NCBI GenBank assembly: GCA_027013265.1
Contig: JALUXQ010000227.1
Location: 1 to 5,781, forward strand
Direction: 5' to 3'
Origin: Campylobacteraceae bacterium
Lineage (GTDB): Bacteria > Campylobacterota > Campylobacteria > Campylobacterales > Sulfurospirillaceae
Length of the DNA: 5,781 nucleotides
This document shows positions 5,553 through 5,781 of the stretch, in pieces. Made by a program: the position numbers and the translations under genes. The notes beneath the pieces were generated by a model. That model had not been told where the DNA came from, ran no database searches, and worked only from the letters and a program-made list of their open reading frames with translations. Numbering within the stretch: position 1 is the stretch's first letter; the number at the start of each line of letters is the position of its first letter.

Positions 5553-5781
5553 TTTAATGGATGATTTAGATATGTTGAAAAAACAGGCAGATACGATTAG
5601 ATTTTTGTGTGCTGATATGGTGCAAAAGGCAAATAGTGGACACCCTGGTGCTCCTATGGGGCTAGCAGATATAGTTACAGTTTTAAGCAGGCACTTAAAG
5701 CATAACCCAAAAGATCCAAAATGGCTAAATAGAGATAGATTAGTCTTTAGTGGAGGTCATGCCTCATCTTTGATCTACTCT
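5545..5781 (+). CDS. tkt: Transketolase, N-terminal 79 residues (3' end outside window)
   Basis: Transketolase uses thiamine diphosphate to move two-carbon units between sugar phosphates in the pentose phosphate or Calvin pathways. The visible N-terminus carries the family signature: ADTIRFLCADMVQKANSGHP at about 15-34, continuing GAPMGLADI, then LKHNPKDPKWLNRDRLVFSG (51-70) and GHASSLIYS at the edge. His33 and His72 occupy the positions of the conserved active-site histidines in SGHPGAPMG and S(N/G)GH. The sequence is very close to the Campylobacter transketolase as I remember it. AGGA at 5534-5537 lies seven bases before the ATG at 5545, which favours this start over ATG codons at 5557 and 5572. 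The start overlaps the ispA end by 8 bases, so tkt is probably co-transcribed and coupled. The frame stays open to the right edge; the gene would be about 2 kb in full. Confidence 0.95.
   Translation, partial: MSNLMDDLDMLKKQADTIRFLCADMVQKANSGHPGAPMGLADIVTVLSRHLKHNPKDPKWLNRDRLVFSGGHASSLIYS

Noticed and set aside
833..5781. A new defence system or toxin-antitoxin pair within the operon
   Set aside because: Every gene except the TPR-like and PDZ proteins has a clear housekeeping identity, and those two show no nuclease, toxin or effector motifs.

Overview
The window looks like part of a chromosome from a Campylobacterota (epsilonproteobacterial) species, probably a free-living Sulfurimonas- or Sulfurovum-like relative of Campylobacter and Helicobacter. 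The reasons are the AT-rich, lysine-rich coding style, the tight overlapping gene spacing, MurE and transketolase sequences close to the Campylobacter/Helicobacter type, and a gene order (Nfu, small hypothetical, murE, ybaB, PDZ protein, ispA, tkt) that I recall from Campylobacter jejuni. The genus is inference; no rRNA or other marker gene is present.

Layout. Bases 1-516 hold the 5' part of a minus-strand gene that leaves the window, a probable sugar O-methyltransferase cut just before its SAM-binding loop. Bases 517-832 are the only intergenic stretch. It separates this gene from the divergent plus-strand operon and contains a perfect 26-bp inverted repeat (578-603 / 645-670), a 13-bp palindrome and AT-rich promoter-like sequence. 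From 833 to the right edge there is one compact plus-strand operon: Nfu-type Fe-S carrier, TPR-like hypothetical protein, murE, panD, ybaB/ebfC, an exported tandem-PDZ protein, ispA, and the start of tkt. Gaps are 5, -4, 5, 8, 9, -4 and -8 bases, and I see no internal terminator.

Function. The operon is housekeeping but mixes pathways: Fe-S cluster delivery (Nfu), peptidoglycan precursor synthesis (MurE), beta-alanine for pantothenate/CoA (PanD), farnesyl diphosphate for undecaprenyl carriers and quinones (IspA), and the non-oxidative pentose phosphate pathway (Tkt). Several products feed growth and envelope synthesis, so coupling them is plausible. The two least understood members are the 188-residue TPR-like protein and the PDZ protein with a CxCC motif.

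I do not see a new defence system, CRISPR array, RNA gene or intact mobile element. The most unusual non-coding structure is the long perfect inverted repeat, which resembles a MITE or a collapsed insertion sequence sitting between two divergent genes.
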